Assembly: GCF_050948175.1 (NCBI RefSeq)
Contig: NW_027490487.1
Location: forward strand, 62,001 to 126,000
Origin: Xylocopa sonorina
Lineage: Eukaryota > Arthropoda > Insecta > Hymenoptera > Apidae
Length of the DNA stretch: 64,000 nt
Direction of reading: 5' to 3'
Under the pieces are notes generated by a model. It was not told the origin of the DNA. It saw only the letters and a list, made by a program, of their open reading frames with translations, and ran no database searches. Position numbers and translations under genes: made by a program. Positions 26,501 through 39,751 of the stretch are shown one piece after another (the first letter of the stretch is position 1; each line of letters begins with the position of its first letter).

Positions 26501-29500
26501 CGACACTTCCTTGCAAGGAAATATTGTTTGCAGATGTCTACGTATCACAGCAATAGAGTACTAATGCTTCTTAAAACGAGATGTCGTATTTCACTTCTAT
26601 GTTTCGTAATAAGATATAATATTCAATGTGTAATGCTACGTATACCTCGTATTCACTTCAGTGGAATGTAAGTGCGAAATTTCCTTGCCAAGAAATAGAA
26701 TTTGCCGATGTCTACGTATAATAGCAATAGAGTTCTAATGCTTCTCAAAACGCGATATAGCACCTCATTCCTATGTTTCATGATAAGCTATAATATTCAT
26801 TGCGAAGTGTCATGTATATCTCGTATTCACTTCAAAGGAATGTAAATGCGACACTTCCATGCTAGGAAATAGCGTTTGCAGATGTCTACGTATCGTAGCA
26901 ATAGAGTTTTAATGCTTCTTAAAACGCGATATCGCATCTCACTGCTATGTTTCATGATAAGATATAATATCCATTATGGAGTGTTATGTATACCTCGTAA
27001 TCACTTCAAAAGAATATAAATGCGACACTTCCATGCTAGGAAATAGCCTTTGCAGATGTCTACGTATCGTAGCAATAGGGTTCTAATGCTTCTTAGAACG
27101 CGATATCGCATCTCACTTGTATGTTCCATGATAAGATATAATATTCATTGCGAAGTGTCATGTATACCTCGATTTCACTTCACAAGAATGTAAATGCGAC
27201 ACTTCCTTGCTAGGAAATATTGTTTGCAGATGTCTACGTATCACCTCAATAGAGTACTAATGATTCTTAGAACGAGATGTCGTATTTCATATCTATGTTT
27301 CGTAATAGGATATAATATTCATTGTGTAATGTTACGTATACCTCGTATTCACTTCAGTGGAATGTAAGTGCGAAATTTCCTTGCTAGGATATAGCGTTTC
27401 CAGATGACTACGTGTCGAAACAAAAAAGTTCTAATGATTCTTAAAATGCCATATCGCATCTCACTTCTATGTTTCATGATAAGATATAATATTCATTGCG
27501 AAGTGTCATGTATACCTCGTATTGACTTCAAAAGAATGTAAATGCGACACTTCCATGCTAGGAAGTAGCGTTTGCAGATGTCTACGTATCGTAGCAATAG
27601 AGTTCTAATGCTTCTCAGAACGAGATATCGCATTTCATTTCTATGTTTCGTAATAAGATATAATATTCATTGTGGTGTGTTATGTATACCTCGTATTCAC
27701 TTCAAAAGGATGTAAGTGCGACACTTCCTTGCTAGGAAATATTGTTTGCCTATGTCTACGTATCGTAGCAATAGAGTTCTAGTGCTTCTTAAAACGCGAT
27801 ATTGCATCACACTTCTATGTTTCATGATAAGATATAATATTCATTGCGAAGTGTCATGTATACCTCGATTTCACTTCACAAGAATGTAAATGCGACACTT
27901 CCATGCTAGGAAATATTGTTTGCAAGATGTCTACGTATCACAGCAATAGAGTACTAATGCTTCTTAAAACGAGATGTCGTATTTAATTTCTATGTTCCGT
28001 AATAAGATATAATATTCATTGTGTAATGTTATGCATACCTCGTATTCACTTCAAAAGTATGTAAGTGCGACACTTCCTTGCTAGGAAATATTGTTTGCAG
28101 ATGTCTACGTATCGTAGCAATGAAGATCTAGTGCTTCTTAAATCACGATATCGCATCTCATTTCTATGTTTCGTGATAAGGTATAATATTCATTGCGAAG
28201 TGTCATGTATACATCGTATTCACTTCAAAAGAATGTAAATGCGACACTTTCATGCTAGGAAATATTGTTTGCAGATGTCTACGTATCGTCGCAATAGAGC
28301 TCTAATGCCTCTCAAAACGCGAAATCGCAACTCATTCCTATGTTTCATGATAAGATATAATATTAATTGCGAAGTGCCATGTATACCTCGTACTCACTTC
28401 AAAAGAATGTAAATGCGACCCTTCCATTCTAGGAAATAGCGTTTGCAGATGTCTACGTATCGTAGCAATAGAGTTCTAGTGCTTCTTAAAACGCGATAAA
28501 GCATCTCACTTCTATGTTTCATGATAAGATATAATATTCAGTGCGATTTGTCATGTATACCTCGATTTCACTTCACAAGAATGTAAATGCGACACTTCCT
28601 TGCTAGGAAATATTGTTTGCAGATGTCTACGTATCACAGCAATAGAGTACTAATGCTTCTTAAAACGAGATGTCGTATTTCACTTCTATGTTTCGTAATA
28701 AGATATAATATTCAATGTGTAGTGCTACGTATACCTCGTATTGACTTCAGTGGAATGTAAGTGCGAAATTTCCTTGCTAAGAAATAGAATTTGCCGATGT
28801 CTACGTATAATAGCAATAGAGTTCTAATGCTTCTCAAAACGCGATATAGCACCTCATTCCTATGTTTCATGATAAGCTATAATATTCATTGCGAAGTGTC
28901 ATGTATATCTCGTATTCACTTCAAAGGAATGTAAATGCGACACTTCCATGCTAGGAAATAGCGTTTGCAGATGTCTACGTATCGCAGCAATAGAGTTCTA
29001 GTGCTTCCTAAAACGCGATATCGCATCTCTCTCCTATGTTTCATGATAAGGTATAATATTTATTGCGAAGTGTCATGTATACCTCGTATTCACTTCAAAA
29101 GAATGTAAATGCGACACTTCCATGCTAGGGAATAGCGTTTACAGATGTCTACGTATCCTAGCAATAGAGTTCTAATGCTTCTCAAAACGCGATATCGCAA
29201 CTCATTCCTATGTTTTATGAAAAGATTTAATATTCATTGCGAAGTGTCATGTATACCTCGATTTCACTTCACAAGAATGTAAATGCGACACTTGCTTGCT
29301 AGGAAATATTGTTGGCAGATGTCCACGTATCACAACAATAGAGAACTAATGCTTCTTAAAACGAGATGTCGTATTTAATCTCTATGTTTCATAATAAGAT
29401 ATAATATTCATTGTGTAATGTTATGTATACCTCGTACTCACTACAATGGAATGTAAGTGCGACATTTCCTTGCTAGGAAATAGAGGTTGCAGATGTCTAC

Positions 29501-30183
29501 GTATATTAGCAATAGAGTTCTAATGCTTCTCAAAACGCGATATAGCAACTCATTCCTATGTTTCATGATAAGATATAATATTCATTGCGAAGTGTCATGT
29601 ATACCTCGTATTCACTACAAAAGAATGTAAATGCGACACTTCCGTGCTAGGAAATAGCGTTTGCAGATGTCTACGTATCGTCGCAATAGAGCTCTAATGC
29701 TTCTCAGAACGAGATGTCGCATTTCATTTCTATATTTCGTGATAAGATATAATATTCATTGTGGAGTGTTACGTATACATCGTATTAACTTCAAAAGAAT
29801 TTAAATGCGACACTTCCTTGCTAGGAAATATTGTTTGCAGATGTCTACGTATCGTAGCAATAGAGTTCTAATGCTCCTTAAAACGCGATATAGCATCTCA
29901 CTTCTATGTTTCATGATAAGATATAATATTCATTTCGAAGTGTCATGTATACCTCGTATTCACTTCAAAAGAATGTAAATGCGACACTTCCTTGCTAGGA
30001 AATATTGTTTGCAGATGTCTACGTATCACAGCAATAGAGTACTAATGCTTCTTAAACGAGATGTCGTATTTAATTTCTATGTTCCGTAATAAGATATAAT
30101 ATTCATTGTGTAATGTTGTGCATACCTCGTATTCATTTCAAAAGTATGTAAGTGCGACACTTCCTTGCTAGGAAATATTGTTT

Positions 30184-30879
30184 GCAGATGTCTACGTATC
30201 GTAGCAATGAAGATCTAGTGCTTCTTAAATCACGATATCGCATCTCATTCCTATGTTTCGTGATAAGGTATAATATTCATTGCGAAGTGTCATGTATACA
30301 TCGTATTCACTTCAAAAGAATGTAAATGCGACACTTCCTTGCTAGGAAATATTGTTTGCAGATGTCTACGTATCGTCGCAATAGAGCTCTAATGCTTCTC
30401 AAAACGCGAAATCGCAACTCATTCCTATGTTTCATGATAAGATATAATATTAATTGCGAAGTGTCATGTATATCTCGTATTCACTTCAAAAGAATGTAAA
30501 TGCGAAACTTCCATGCTAGGAAATAGCGTTTACAGATGTCTACGTATCCTAGCAATAGAGTTCTAATGCTTCTCAAAACGCGATATCGCAACTCATTCCT
30601 ATGTTTTATGAAAAGATATAATATTCATTGCGAAGTGTCATGTATACCTCGTATTCACTTCAAAAGAAAGTAAATGCGACACTTACATGCTAGGAAATAG
30701 CGTTTGCAGATGTCTACGTATCGTAGCAATAGAGTTCTAATGATTCTTAAAATGCCATATCGCATCTCACTTCTATGTTTCATGATAAGATATAATATTC
30801 ATTGCGAAGAGTCATGTATACCTCGTATTCACTTCAAAAGAATGTAAATGTGACACTTCCTTGCTAGGAAATATTGTTT
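30184..30879 (+). repeat. 4-monomer HOR unit, copy 1 (696 bp)
   Basis: Order: ATGAAGATCTAGTGC with AAATCACGATATCG; CGTCGCAATAGAG with GCGAAATCGC; TTTACAG with TCCTAGC and GTTTTATGAAAAG; then TAATGATTC with AAATGCCATATCG. The same order follows immediately. Confidence 0.85.
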
Positions 30880-31574
30880 GCAGATGTCTACGTATCGTAG
30901 CAATGAAGTTCTAGTGCCTCTTAAATCACGATATCGCATCTCATTTCTATGTTTCGTGATAAGGTATAATATTCATTGCAAGTGTCATGTATACATCGTA
31001 TTCACTTCAAACGAATGTAAATGCGACACTTACTTGCTAGGAAATGTTGTTTGCAGATGTCTACGTATCGTCGCAATAGGGCTCTAATGCTTCTCAAAAC
31101 GCGAAATCGCAACTAATTCCTATGTTTCATGACAAGATATAATATTAGTTGCGAAGTGTCATGTATATCTCGTATTCACTTCAAAAGAATGTAAATGCGA
31201 AACTTCCATGCTAGGAAATAGCGTTTACAGATATCTACGTATCCTAGCAATAGAGTTCTAATGCTTCTCATAACGCGATATCGCAACTCATTCCTGTGTT
31301 TTATGAAAAGATATAATATTCATTGCGAAGTGTCATGTATACCTCGTATTCACTTCAAAAGAATGTAAATGCGACACTTGCATGCTAGGAAATAGCGTTT
31401 GCAGATGTCTACGTATCGTAGCAATAGGGTTCTAATGATTCTTAAAATGCCATATCGCATCTCACTTCTATGTTTTATGAAAAGATATAATATTCATTGC
31501 GAAGTGTCATGTATACCTCGATTTCACTTCACATGAATGTAAATGCGACACTTCCTTGCTAGGAAATATTGTTT
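30880..31574 (+). repeat. 4-monomer HOR unit, copy 2 (695 bp)
   Basis: Same four-monomer order as the preceding unit, with ATGAAGTTCTAGTGC as the first marker. It is one base short because of ATTGCAAGTG in place of ATTGCGAAGTG. The end switches to the GATTTCACTTCAC variant. Confidence 0.8.
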
Positions 31575-32079
31575 GCAGAAGTCCACGTATCACAACAATA
31601 GAGTACTAATGCTTCTTAAAACGAGATGTCGTATTTAATCCCTATGTTTCATAATAAGATACAATATTCATTGTGTAATGTTATGTATACCTCGTATTCA
31701 CTTCAATGGAATGTAAGTGCAACATTTTCTTGCTAGGAAATAGAGGTTGCAGATGTCTACGTATATTAGCAATAGAGTTCTAATGCTTCTCAAAACGCGA
31801 TATAGCACCTCATTCCTATGTTTCATGATAAGATATAATATTCATTGCGAAGTGTCATGTATATCTCGTATTCACTTCCAAAGTATGTAAATGCGACACT
31901 TCCATGCTAGGAAATAGCGTTTGCAGATGTCTACGTATCCTAGCAATAGAGTTCTAATGCTTCTCAAAACGAGATATCGCAAATCATTCCTATGTTTCAT
32001 GATAAGATATAATATTCATTGCGAAGTGTCATGTATACCTCGCATTCACATCAAAAGAATGTAAGTGCGACACTTCCAT

Positions 32080-35000
32080 GCTAGGAAATAGCGTATTCAG
32101 ATGTCCACGTATCGTAGCAATGGAGTTCTAATGCTACTTATATCGTGATATCGCAACGCATTTCTACGTTTCGTGATAAGATACAATATTCATTGCGAAG
32201 TGTCATGTAGACCCCGTATTCACTTCAAAAGAATGTAAATGCCACACTCCCATGCTAGGAAATAGCGTCTGCAGATGTGTACGCGTCGAGGCAATAGAGT
32301 TCGAATGCTTCCTAAAATGCGATATCGCATCTCACTTCTATGTTTCATGATGAGATACAATATTCATTGCGAAGTGTCATGTATACCTTCTATTCACCTC
32401 AAAAGTATGTAAATGCGACAGTTCCATGCTAGGAAATAGCGTTCGCAGATGTCTACGAATCGTAGCAATAGAGTCCTAATGCTTCTTAAAACGAGATATC
32501 GCATCTCATTTATATGTTTCGTGATAAGATATAATATTCAATGCGAAGTGTCATGTATACCTCGTATTCCCCCCAAACGAATGTAAATGCGACACTTCCT
32601 TGCTAGGAAATGGCGTATTCAGTTGTCTACGTATCGTAGCAATAGAGTTCTAATGCTACTTAAATCGCCATATCGCATCTCATTTATATGTTTCGTGATA
32701 AGATATAATGTTCATTGCGAAGTGCCATGTATACCTCGTATTCACTCCAAACGAATGTAAATGCGACACTTCCTTGCTAGGAAATGGCGTATTCAGATGC
32801 CTACGTATCGTAGCAATAGAGTTCTAATGCTTCTTAAAACGCGATATCGCACGTCAATTCTATGTTTCATTATAAGATATAATATTCATTGCGAAGTGTC
32901 ATGTATACCTCGTACTCGCATCAAAAGAATGTAAATGCGACTATTCCTTGCTAGGGCATAGCGTTTGCAGATGCCTACGTATCGTAGCAATAGAGTTCTA
33001 ATGCTTCTTAGATCGCGATATCGCATCTCATTTCTATGTTTCGTGATAAGTTATAATATTCATTCCGAAGTGTCATGTAAACCTCGAATTCACTTCAAAA
33101 GAATGTACATGCGACTATTGGCTGCTAGGAAATAGCGATTGCAGATGTCTACGTATCGTAGCAATAGAGTTCTAATGCTTCTCAAAACGCGTTATACCAT
33201 CTCATTTCTATGTTTCCCGATAAGATATAATATTCATTGCGATGTGTCATGTACACCTCGTATTCACTTCAAAAGAATGTAAATGCGACACTTCCATGCT
33301 AGGAAATAGAGCCTGCAGATGTCTACGCGTCGAGGCAATAGAGTTCTAATGCTACTTAAATCGCAATATCGCATCTCATTTCTATGTTTCGTGATAAGAT
33401 ATAATATTCATCGCGATGTGTCCTGTACAACTCGTATTCACTTCAAAAGAATTTAAATGCGACACTTCCATGCTTGGAAATAGCGTCTGCAGATGTCCAC
33501 GCGTCGAGGCGTTAGAGTTCTAATGCTTCTTAAAACGCAATATCGCATCTCACTTTTATGTTTCATGATAAGATATAATATTCATAGAGAAGTGTCATGT
33601 ATACCTCGTATTCACTTCAAACGAATGTAAATGCGACTATTCCTTGCTAGGAAATAGCATTTGCAGATGTCTACGTATCGTAGCAAGAGAGTTCCAATGC
33701 TTCTCAAAACGCGATATCGCATCTCATTTCTATGCTTCATGATAAGATATAATATTCATTGCGAAGTGTCATGTATACCTCGTATTCACATCAAAAGAAT
33801 GTAAGTGCGACACTTCCATGCTAGGAAATAGCGTATTCAGATGTCCACGTATCGTAGCAATGGAGTTCTAATGCTACTTATATCGCGATATCGCATCTCA
33901 CTTCTACGTTTCGTGATAAGATATAATATTCATCGGGAAGTGTCAGGTATACCTCGTATTCACTTCAAAAGAATGTAAATGCGACACTTCCATGCTAGGA
34001 TATAGCGTCTGCGGATGTCTACGTATCGTAGCAATAGAGTTCTAATGCTTCTTAAAACGCGATATCGCATCTCACTTCTATGTTTCATAAGATATAATAT
34101 TCATTGCGAAGTGTCATGTAAACCTCGAATTCACTTCAAAAGAATGTAAATGCGACTATTGCTTGCTAGGAAATAGCGTTTGCAGATGTCTACGTATCGT
34201 AGCAATAGAGTTCTAATGCTACTTAAATCGCGATATCGCATCTCATTTATATGTTTCGTGATAAGATATAATATTCATCGCGAAGTGTCAGGTATACCTC
34301 GTATTCACTTCAAAAGAATGTAAATGCGACACTTCCATGCTAGGAAGTAGCGTCTGCAGATGTCTGCGCGTCGAGGCAATAGAGTTCTAATGCTTCTTAA
34401 AACGCGATATCGAATCTCAATTCTATGTTTCATTATAAGATATAATATTCATTGCGAAGTGTCATGTATACCTCGTATTCACATCAAATGAATGTAAATG
34501 CGACTATTCCTTGCTAGGGCATAGCGTTTGCAGATGCCTACGTATCGTAGCAATAGAGTTCTAATGCTTTTTAGATCGCGATATCGCATCTCATTTCTAT
34601 GTTTCGTGATAAGTTATAATATTCATTCCGAAGTGTCATGTAAACCTCGAATTCACTTCAAAAAAATGTAAATGCGACTATTGCTTGCTAGGAAATAGCG
34701 TTTGCAGATGTCTACGTATCGTAGCAATAGAGTTCTAATGCTAGTTAAATCGCGATAACGCATCTCATTTATATGTTTCGTGATAAGATATAATATTCAT
34801 CGCGAAGTGTCATGGATACCTCGTATTCACTTCAAGAGAATGTAAATGCGACACTCCATGCTAGGGAATAGCGTCTGCAGATGTCTACGCGTCGAGGCAA
34901 TAGAGTTCTAATGCTTCTTAAAACGCGATATCGCATCTCACTTCTATGTTTCATGATAAGATATAATATTCATCGCGAAGTGTCATGTATACCTCGTATT

Positions 35001-35400
35001 CACTTCAAAAGAATGTAAATGCGACACTTCCATGCTAGGAAATAGCGTCTGCAGATGTCTACGCGTCGAGGCAATAGAGTTCTAATGCTTCTTAAAACGC
35101 TATATCGCGTCCCACTAATATGTTTCATGATATGATATAATATTCATTGCGAAGTGTCATGTATACCTCGTCTTCCCTCCAAGCGAATGTAAATGCGACA
35201 ACTCCTTGCTAGGAAATGGCGTATTCAGATGTCTACGCGTCGAGGCAATAGAGTTCTAATGCTTCTTAAAACGCGGTATCGCATCTCACTTCTATGTCTC
35301 ATGATAAGATATAATATTCATTGCGAAGTGTCATGTATAACTCGTATTCACTTCAAAAGAATGTAAATATGACACTTCCATGCTAGGAAATAGCGTTTGC
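32080..35400 (+). repeat. GTCTGCAG / CGCGTCGAGGC monomer subfamily
   Basis: Monomers carrying GTCTGCAG and CGCGTCGAGGC alternate with ACTTAAATCGCG and GCGTATTCAGATG monomers, repeating types from 7.4-8.5 kb. One monomer near 34085 lacks the four bases TGAT (TTTCATAAGATAT). No gene is seen. Confidence 0.75.
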
Positions 35401-36791
35401 AGATGTCTACGTATCGTAGCAATAGAGTTCTAATGCTTCTTAAAACGAGATGCCTCATTTCATTTCTATGTTCCGTGATAAGATATAATATTCATTGTGG
35501 AGTGTCATGTATACCTCGTATTCACTTCAAATGAATGTAAATGCGACACTTCCATGCTAGGAAGTAGCGTTTGCAGATGTCTACGTATCGTAGCAATAGG
35601 GTTCTAATGCTTCTTAAAACGCGATACCGCATCTCACTTCTATGTTTCATGATATGATATAATATTCATTGCGAAGTGTCATGTATACCTCGATTTCTCT
35701 TCACAGGAATGTAAATGCGACACTTCCTTGCTAGGAAATAGCGTTTGCAGATGTCTACGTGTCGCAGCAATAGAGTACCAATGCTTCCTAAAACGCGATA
35801 TCGCATCTCCCTTCTATGTTTCATGATAAGGTATAATATTCATTGCGAAGTGTTATATATACCTCGTATTCACTTCAAGTGAATGTAAATGCGACACTTC
35901 CATGCTAGGAAATAGCGTTTGCAGATGTCTACGTATCGCAGCAATAGAGTACTAATGCTTCTTAAAACGAGATGTCGTATTTCATTTCTATGTTTCGTAA
36001 TAAGTTATAATATTCATTGTGTAATGTTATGTATACCTCGTATTCACTTCAGTGGAATGTAAGTGCGAAATTTCCTTGCTAGGAAATAGAGTTTGCAGAT
36101 GTCTACGTATATTAGCAATAGAGATCTAATGCTTCTCAAAACGCGATATAGCACCTCATTCCTATGTTTCATGATAAGATATAATATTCATTGCGAAGTG
36201 TCATGTATATCTCGTATTCACATCAACAGAATGTAAATGCGACACTTCCATGCTAGGAAATAGCGTTTGCAGATGTCTACGTATGGCAGCAATAGAGTTC
36301 CAATGCTTCTTAAAACGCGATATCGCATCTCACTTCTATGTTTCATGATAAGATATAATATTCATTGCGAAGTGTCATGTATACCTTGGTTTCACTTCAC
36401 AAGAATGAAAATGCGACACTTCCTTGCTAGGAAATGTTGTTTGCAGATGTCTACGTATCACAGCAATAGAGCACTAATGCTTCTTAAAACGAGATGTCGT
36501 ATTTCATTTCTATGTTTCGTAATAAGATATAATATTCATTGTGTAATGTTATGTATACCTCGTATTCACTTCAGTGAAATGTAAGTGCGAAATTTCCTTG
36601 CTAGGAAATAGAGTTTGCAGATGTCTACGTATATTAGCAATAGAGTTCTAATGCTTCTCAAAACGCGATATAGCACCTCTTTCCTATGTTTCATGATAAG
36701 ATATAATATTCATTGCGAAGTGTCATGTATATCTCGTATTCACTTCAAATGAATGTAAATGCGACACTTCCATGCTAGGAAGTAGCGTTTT

Positions 36792-37662
36792 GCAGATGTC
36801 TGCGACGCGTAGCAATAGAGTTCTAATGCTTCTATAAACGCGATATCGCATATCACTGCTATGTTTCATGATAAGATATAATATTCATTATGGAGTGATA
36901 TGTATACCTCGTACTCACTTCAAAAGAATGTAAATGCGACCCTTCCATGCTAGGGAATAGCCATTGCAAATGTCTACGTATCGTAGCAATAGAGTTCTAA
37001 TGCTTCTTAAAACGCGATATCGCATCTCTCTTCTATGTTTCATGATAAGGTATAATATTCATTGCGAAGTGTCATGTATACCTCGTATTCACTTCAAAAG
37101 AACGTAAATAAGACACTTCCATGCTAGGAAATAGCGTTTCAAGATGCCAACGTATCGTAGCAATAGGGTTCTAATGCTCCTTAAAACGCGATATCGCATC
37201 TCACTTCTATGTTTCATGATAAGATATAATATTCATTGCGAAGTGTCATGTATACCTCGTATTCACTTCAAATGAATGTAAATATGACACTTCCATGCTA
37301 GGAAATAGCGTTTGCAGATGTCTACGTATCGTAGCAATAGAGTTCTAATGCTTCTTAAAACGAAATGCCTCATTTCATTTCTATGTTCCGTGATAAGATA
37401 TAATATTCATTGTGGAGTGTCATGTATACCTCGTATTCACTTCAAATGAATGTAAATGCGACACTTCCATGCTAGGAAGTAGTGTTTGCAGATGTCTACG
37501 TATCTTAGCAATAGAGTTCTAATGCTTCTTAGAACGCGATATCGCATCTCACTTCTATGTTTCATGATAAGATATAATATTCATTGCGAAGTGTCATGTA
37601 TACCTCGTATTCACTTCAAATGAATGTAAATGCGACACTTCCATGCTAGGAAATAGCGTTTT
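36792..37662 (+). repeat. 871-bp repeated step, copy 1
   Basis: The rare variant GCGTTTTGCAGATGTCTGCG with GACGCGTAGC begins monomers at 36792 and 37663, 871 bp apart (five monomers plus the extra T). The following monomer also repeats (TAGGGAATAGCC or AATAACC with ATTGCAAATG). Similarity is lost after about 37.96 kb. Confidence 0.8.
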
Positions 37663-39751
37663 GCAGATGTCTGCGACGCGTAGCAATAGAGTTCTAATGC
37701 TTCTATAAACGCGATATCGCATATCACTGCTATGTTTCATGATAAGATATAATATTCATTATGGAGTGATATGTATACCTCGTACTCACTTCAAAAGAAT
37801 GTAAATGCGACCCTTCCATGCTAGGGAATAACCATTGCAAATGTCTACGTATCGTAGCAATAGAGTTCTAATGCTTCTTAAAACGCGATATCGCATCTCT
37901 CTTCTATGTTTCATGATAAGGTATAATATTCATTGCGAAGTGTCATGTATACCTCGTATTCACTTCAAATGAATGTAAATGCGACACTTCCATGCTAGGA
38001 AATAGCGTTTTGCAGATGTCTACGTATCGTAGCAATAGAGTTCTAATGCTTCTTAGAACGCGATATCGCATATCACTGCTATGCTTCATGAGAAGATATA
38101 ATATTCATTGCGAAGTGTCATGTATATCTCGTATTCACATCAAAAGAATGTAAATGCGACACTTCCATGCTAGGAAATAGCGTTTGCAGATGTCTACGTA
38201 TCGTAGCAATAGAGTTCTAATGCTTCTTAAAACGCGATATCGCATCTCACTGCTATGTTTCACGAGAAGATATAATATTCATTGTGGAGTGTTATGTATA
38301 CCTCGAACTCACTTCAAAAGAATGTAAATGCGACCCTTCCATCCTAGGAAATAGCGTTTGCAGATGTCTACGTATCGTAGCAATAGAGTTCTAGTGCTTC
38401 TTAGAACGCGATATCGCATCTCACTTCTATGTTTCATGATAAGATATAATATTCATTGCGAAGTGTCATGTATACCTCGTATTCACTTCAAAAGAACGTA
38501 AATAAGACACCTCCATGCTAGGAAATAGCGTTTGCAGATGTCTACGTATCGTAGCAATAGGGTTCTAATGCTCCTTAAAACGCGATATCGCATCTCACTT
38601 CTATGTTTCATGATAAGATATAATATTCATTGCGAAGTGTCATGTATACCTCGTATTCACTTCAAAAGAATGTAAATATGACACTTCCATGCTAGGAAAT
38701 AGCGTTTGCAGATGTCTACGTATCGTAGCAATAGAGTTCTAATGCTTCTTAAAACGAGATGCCTCATTTCATTTCTATGTTCCGTGATAAGATATAATAT
38801 TCATTGTGGAGTGTCATGTATACCTCGTATTCTCTTGAAATGAATGTAAATGCGACGCTTCCATGCTAGGAAGTAGCGTTTGCAGATGTCTACGTATCGT
38901 AGCAATAGAGTTCTAATGCTACTTAAATCGCGATATCGCATCTCATTTATATGTTTCGTGATAAGATATAATATTCATCGCGAAGTGTCATGTATACCTC
39001 GTATTCACTTCAGAAGAATGTAAATGCGACACTTCCATGCTAGGAAATAGCGTCTGCAGATGTCTACGCGTCGAGGCAATAGAGTTCTAATGCTTCTTAA
39101 AACGCGATATCGCATGTCAATTCTATGTTTCATTATAAGATATAATATTCATTGCGAAGTGTCATGCATATTTCGTATTCACATCAAAAGAATGTAAATG
39201 CGACACTTCCATGCTAGGACATAGCGTTTGCAGATGTCTACGTATCGTAGCAATAGAGTTCTAATGCTTCTTAAAACGAGATGCATCATTTCATTTCTAT
39301 GTCTCGTGAAAAGATATAATATTCATTGCGAAGTGTCAGGTATACCTCGTATTCACTTCAAAAGAATGTAAATGCGACGTTTCCATCCTAGGGGATAGCG
39401 TTTGCAGATGTCTACGTATAGTAGCAAAAGAGTCCTAATGCTTCTTAAAACGAGATGTCGCATTTCACTTCTATGTTTCGTGATAAGATATAATATTCAT
39501 TGCGAAGTGTCATGTATACCTCGTACTCACTTCAAAAGAACGTAAATAAGACACTTCCACGCTAGGAAATAGCGTTTGCAGATATCTACGTATCCTAGCA
39601 ATAGAGTTCTAATGCTCCTTAAAACGCGGTATCGCATCTCACTTCTATGTCTCATGATAAGATATAATATTCATTGCGAAGTGTCATGTATACCTCGCAT
39701 TCACTTCAAAAGAATGTAAATATGACACTTCCATGCTAGGAAATAGCGTTT

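Larger units (their letters stand above)
23570..32080 (+). repeat. domain with ATATTGTTTGCAG linkers and 4-monomer periodicity
   Basis: Monomers ending in GGAAATATTG precede CACAG-class monomers, which are usually followed by TATTAG or TAATAG monomers. Several markers recur four monomers (696 bp) apart: the GCGATAAAGC monomer starts at 25138 and 25834 and again at 28445, and the TCCTAGCAATAG monomer occurs near 29138, 30532 and 31227. Divergence between copies is moderate. No gene is seen. Confidence 0.75.

Noticed and set aside
3643..31087. Open frames of about 69-77 codons at 3643, 22000, 22173, 30878 and, on the - strand, 20885
   Set aside because: Same origin: chance loss of stops in diverged satellite monomers. 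The 3643 and 22000 frames match each other only because the DNA segment is duplicated.
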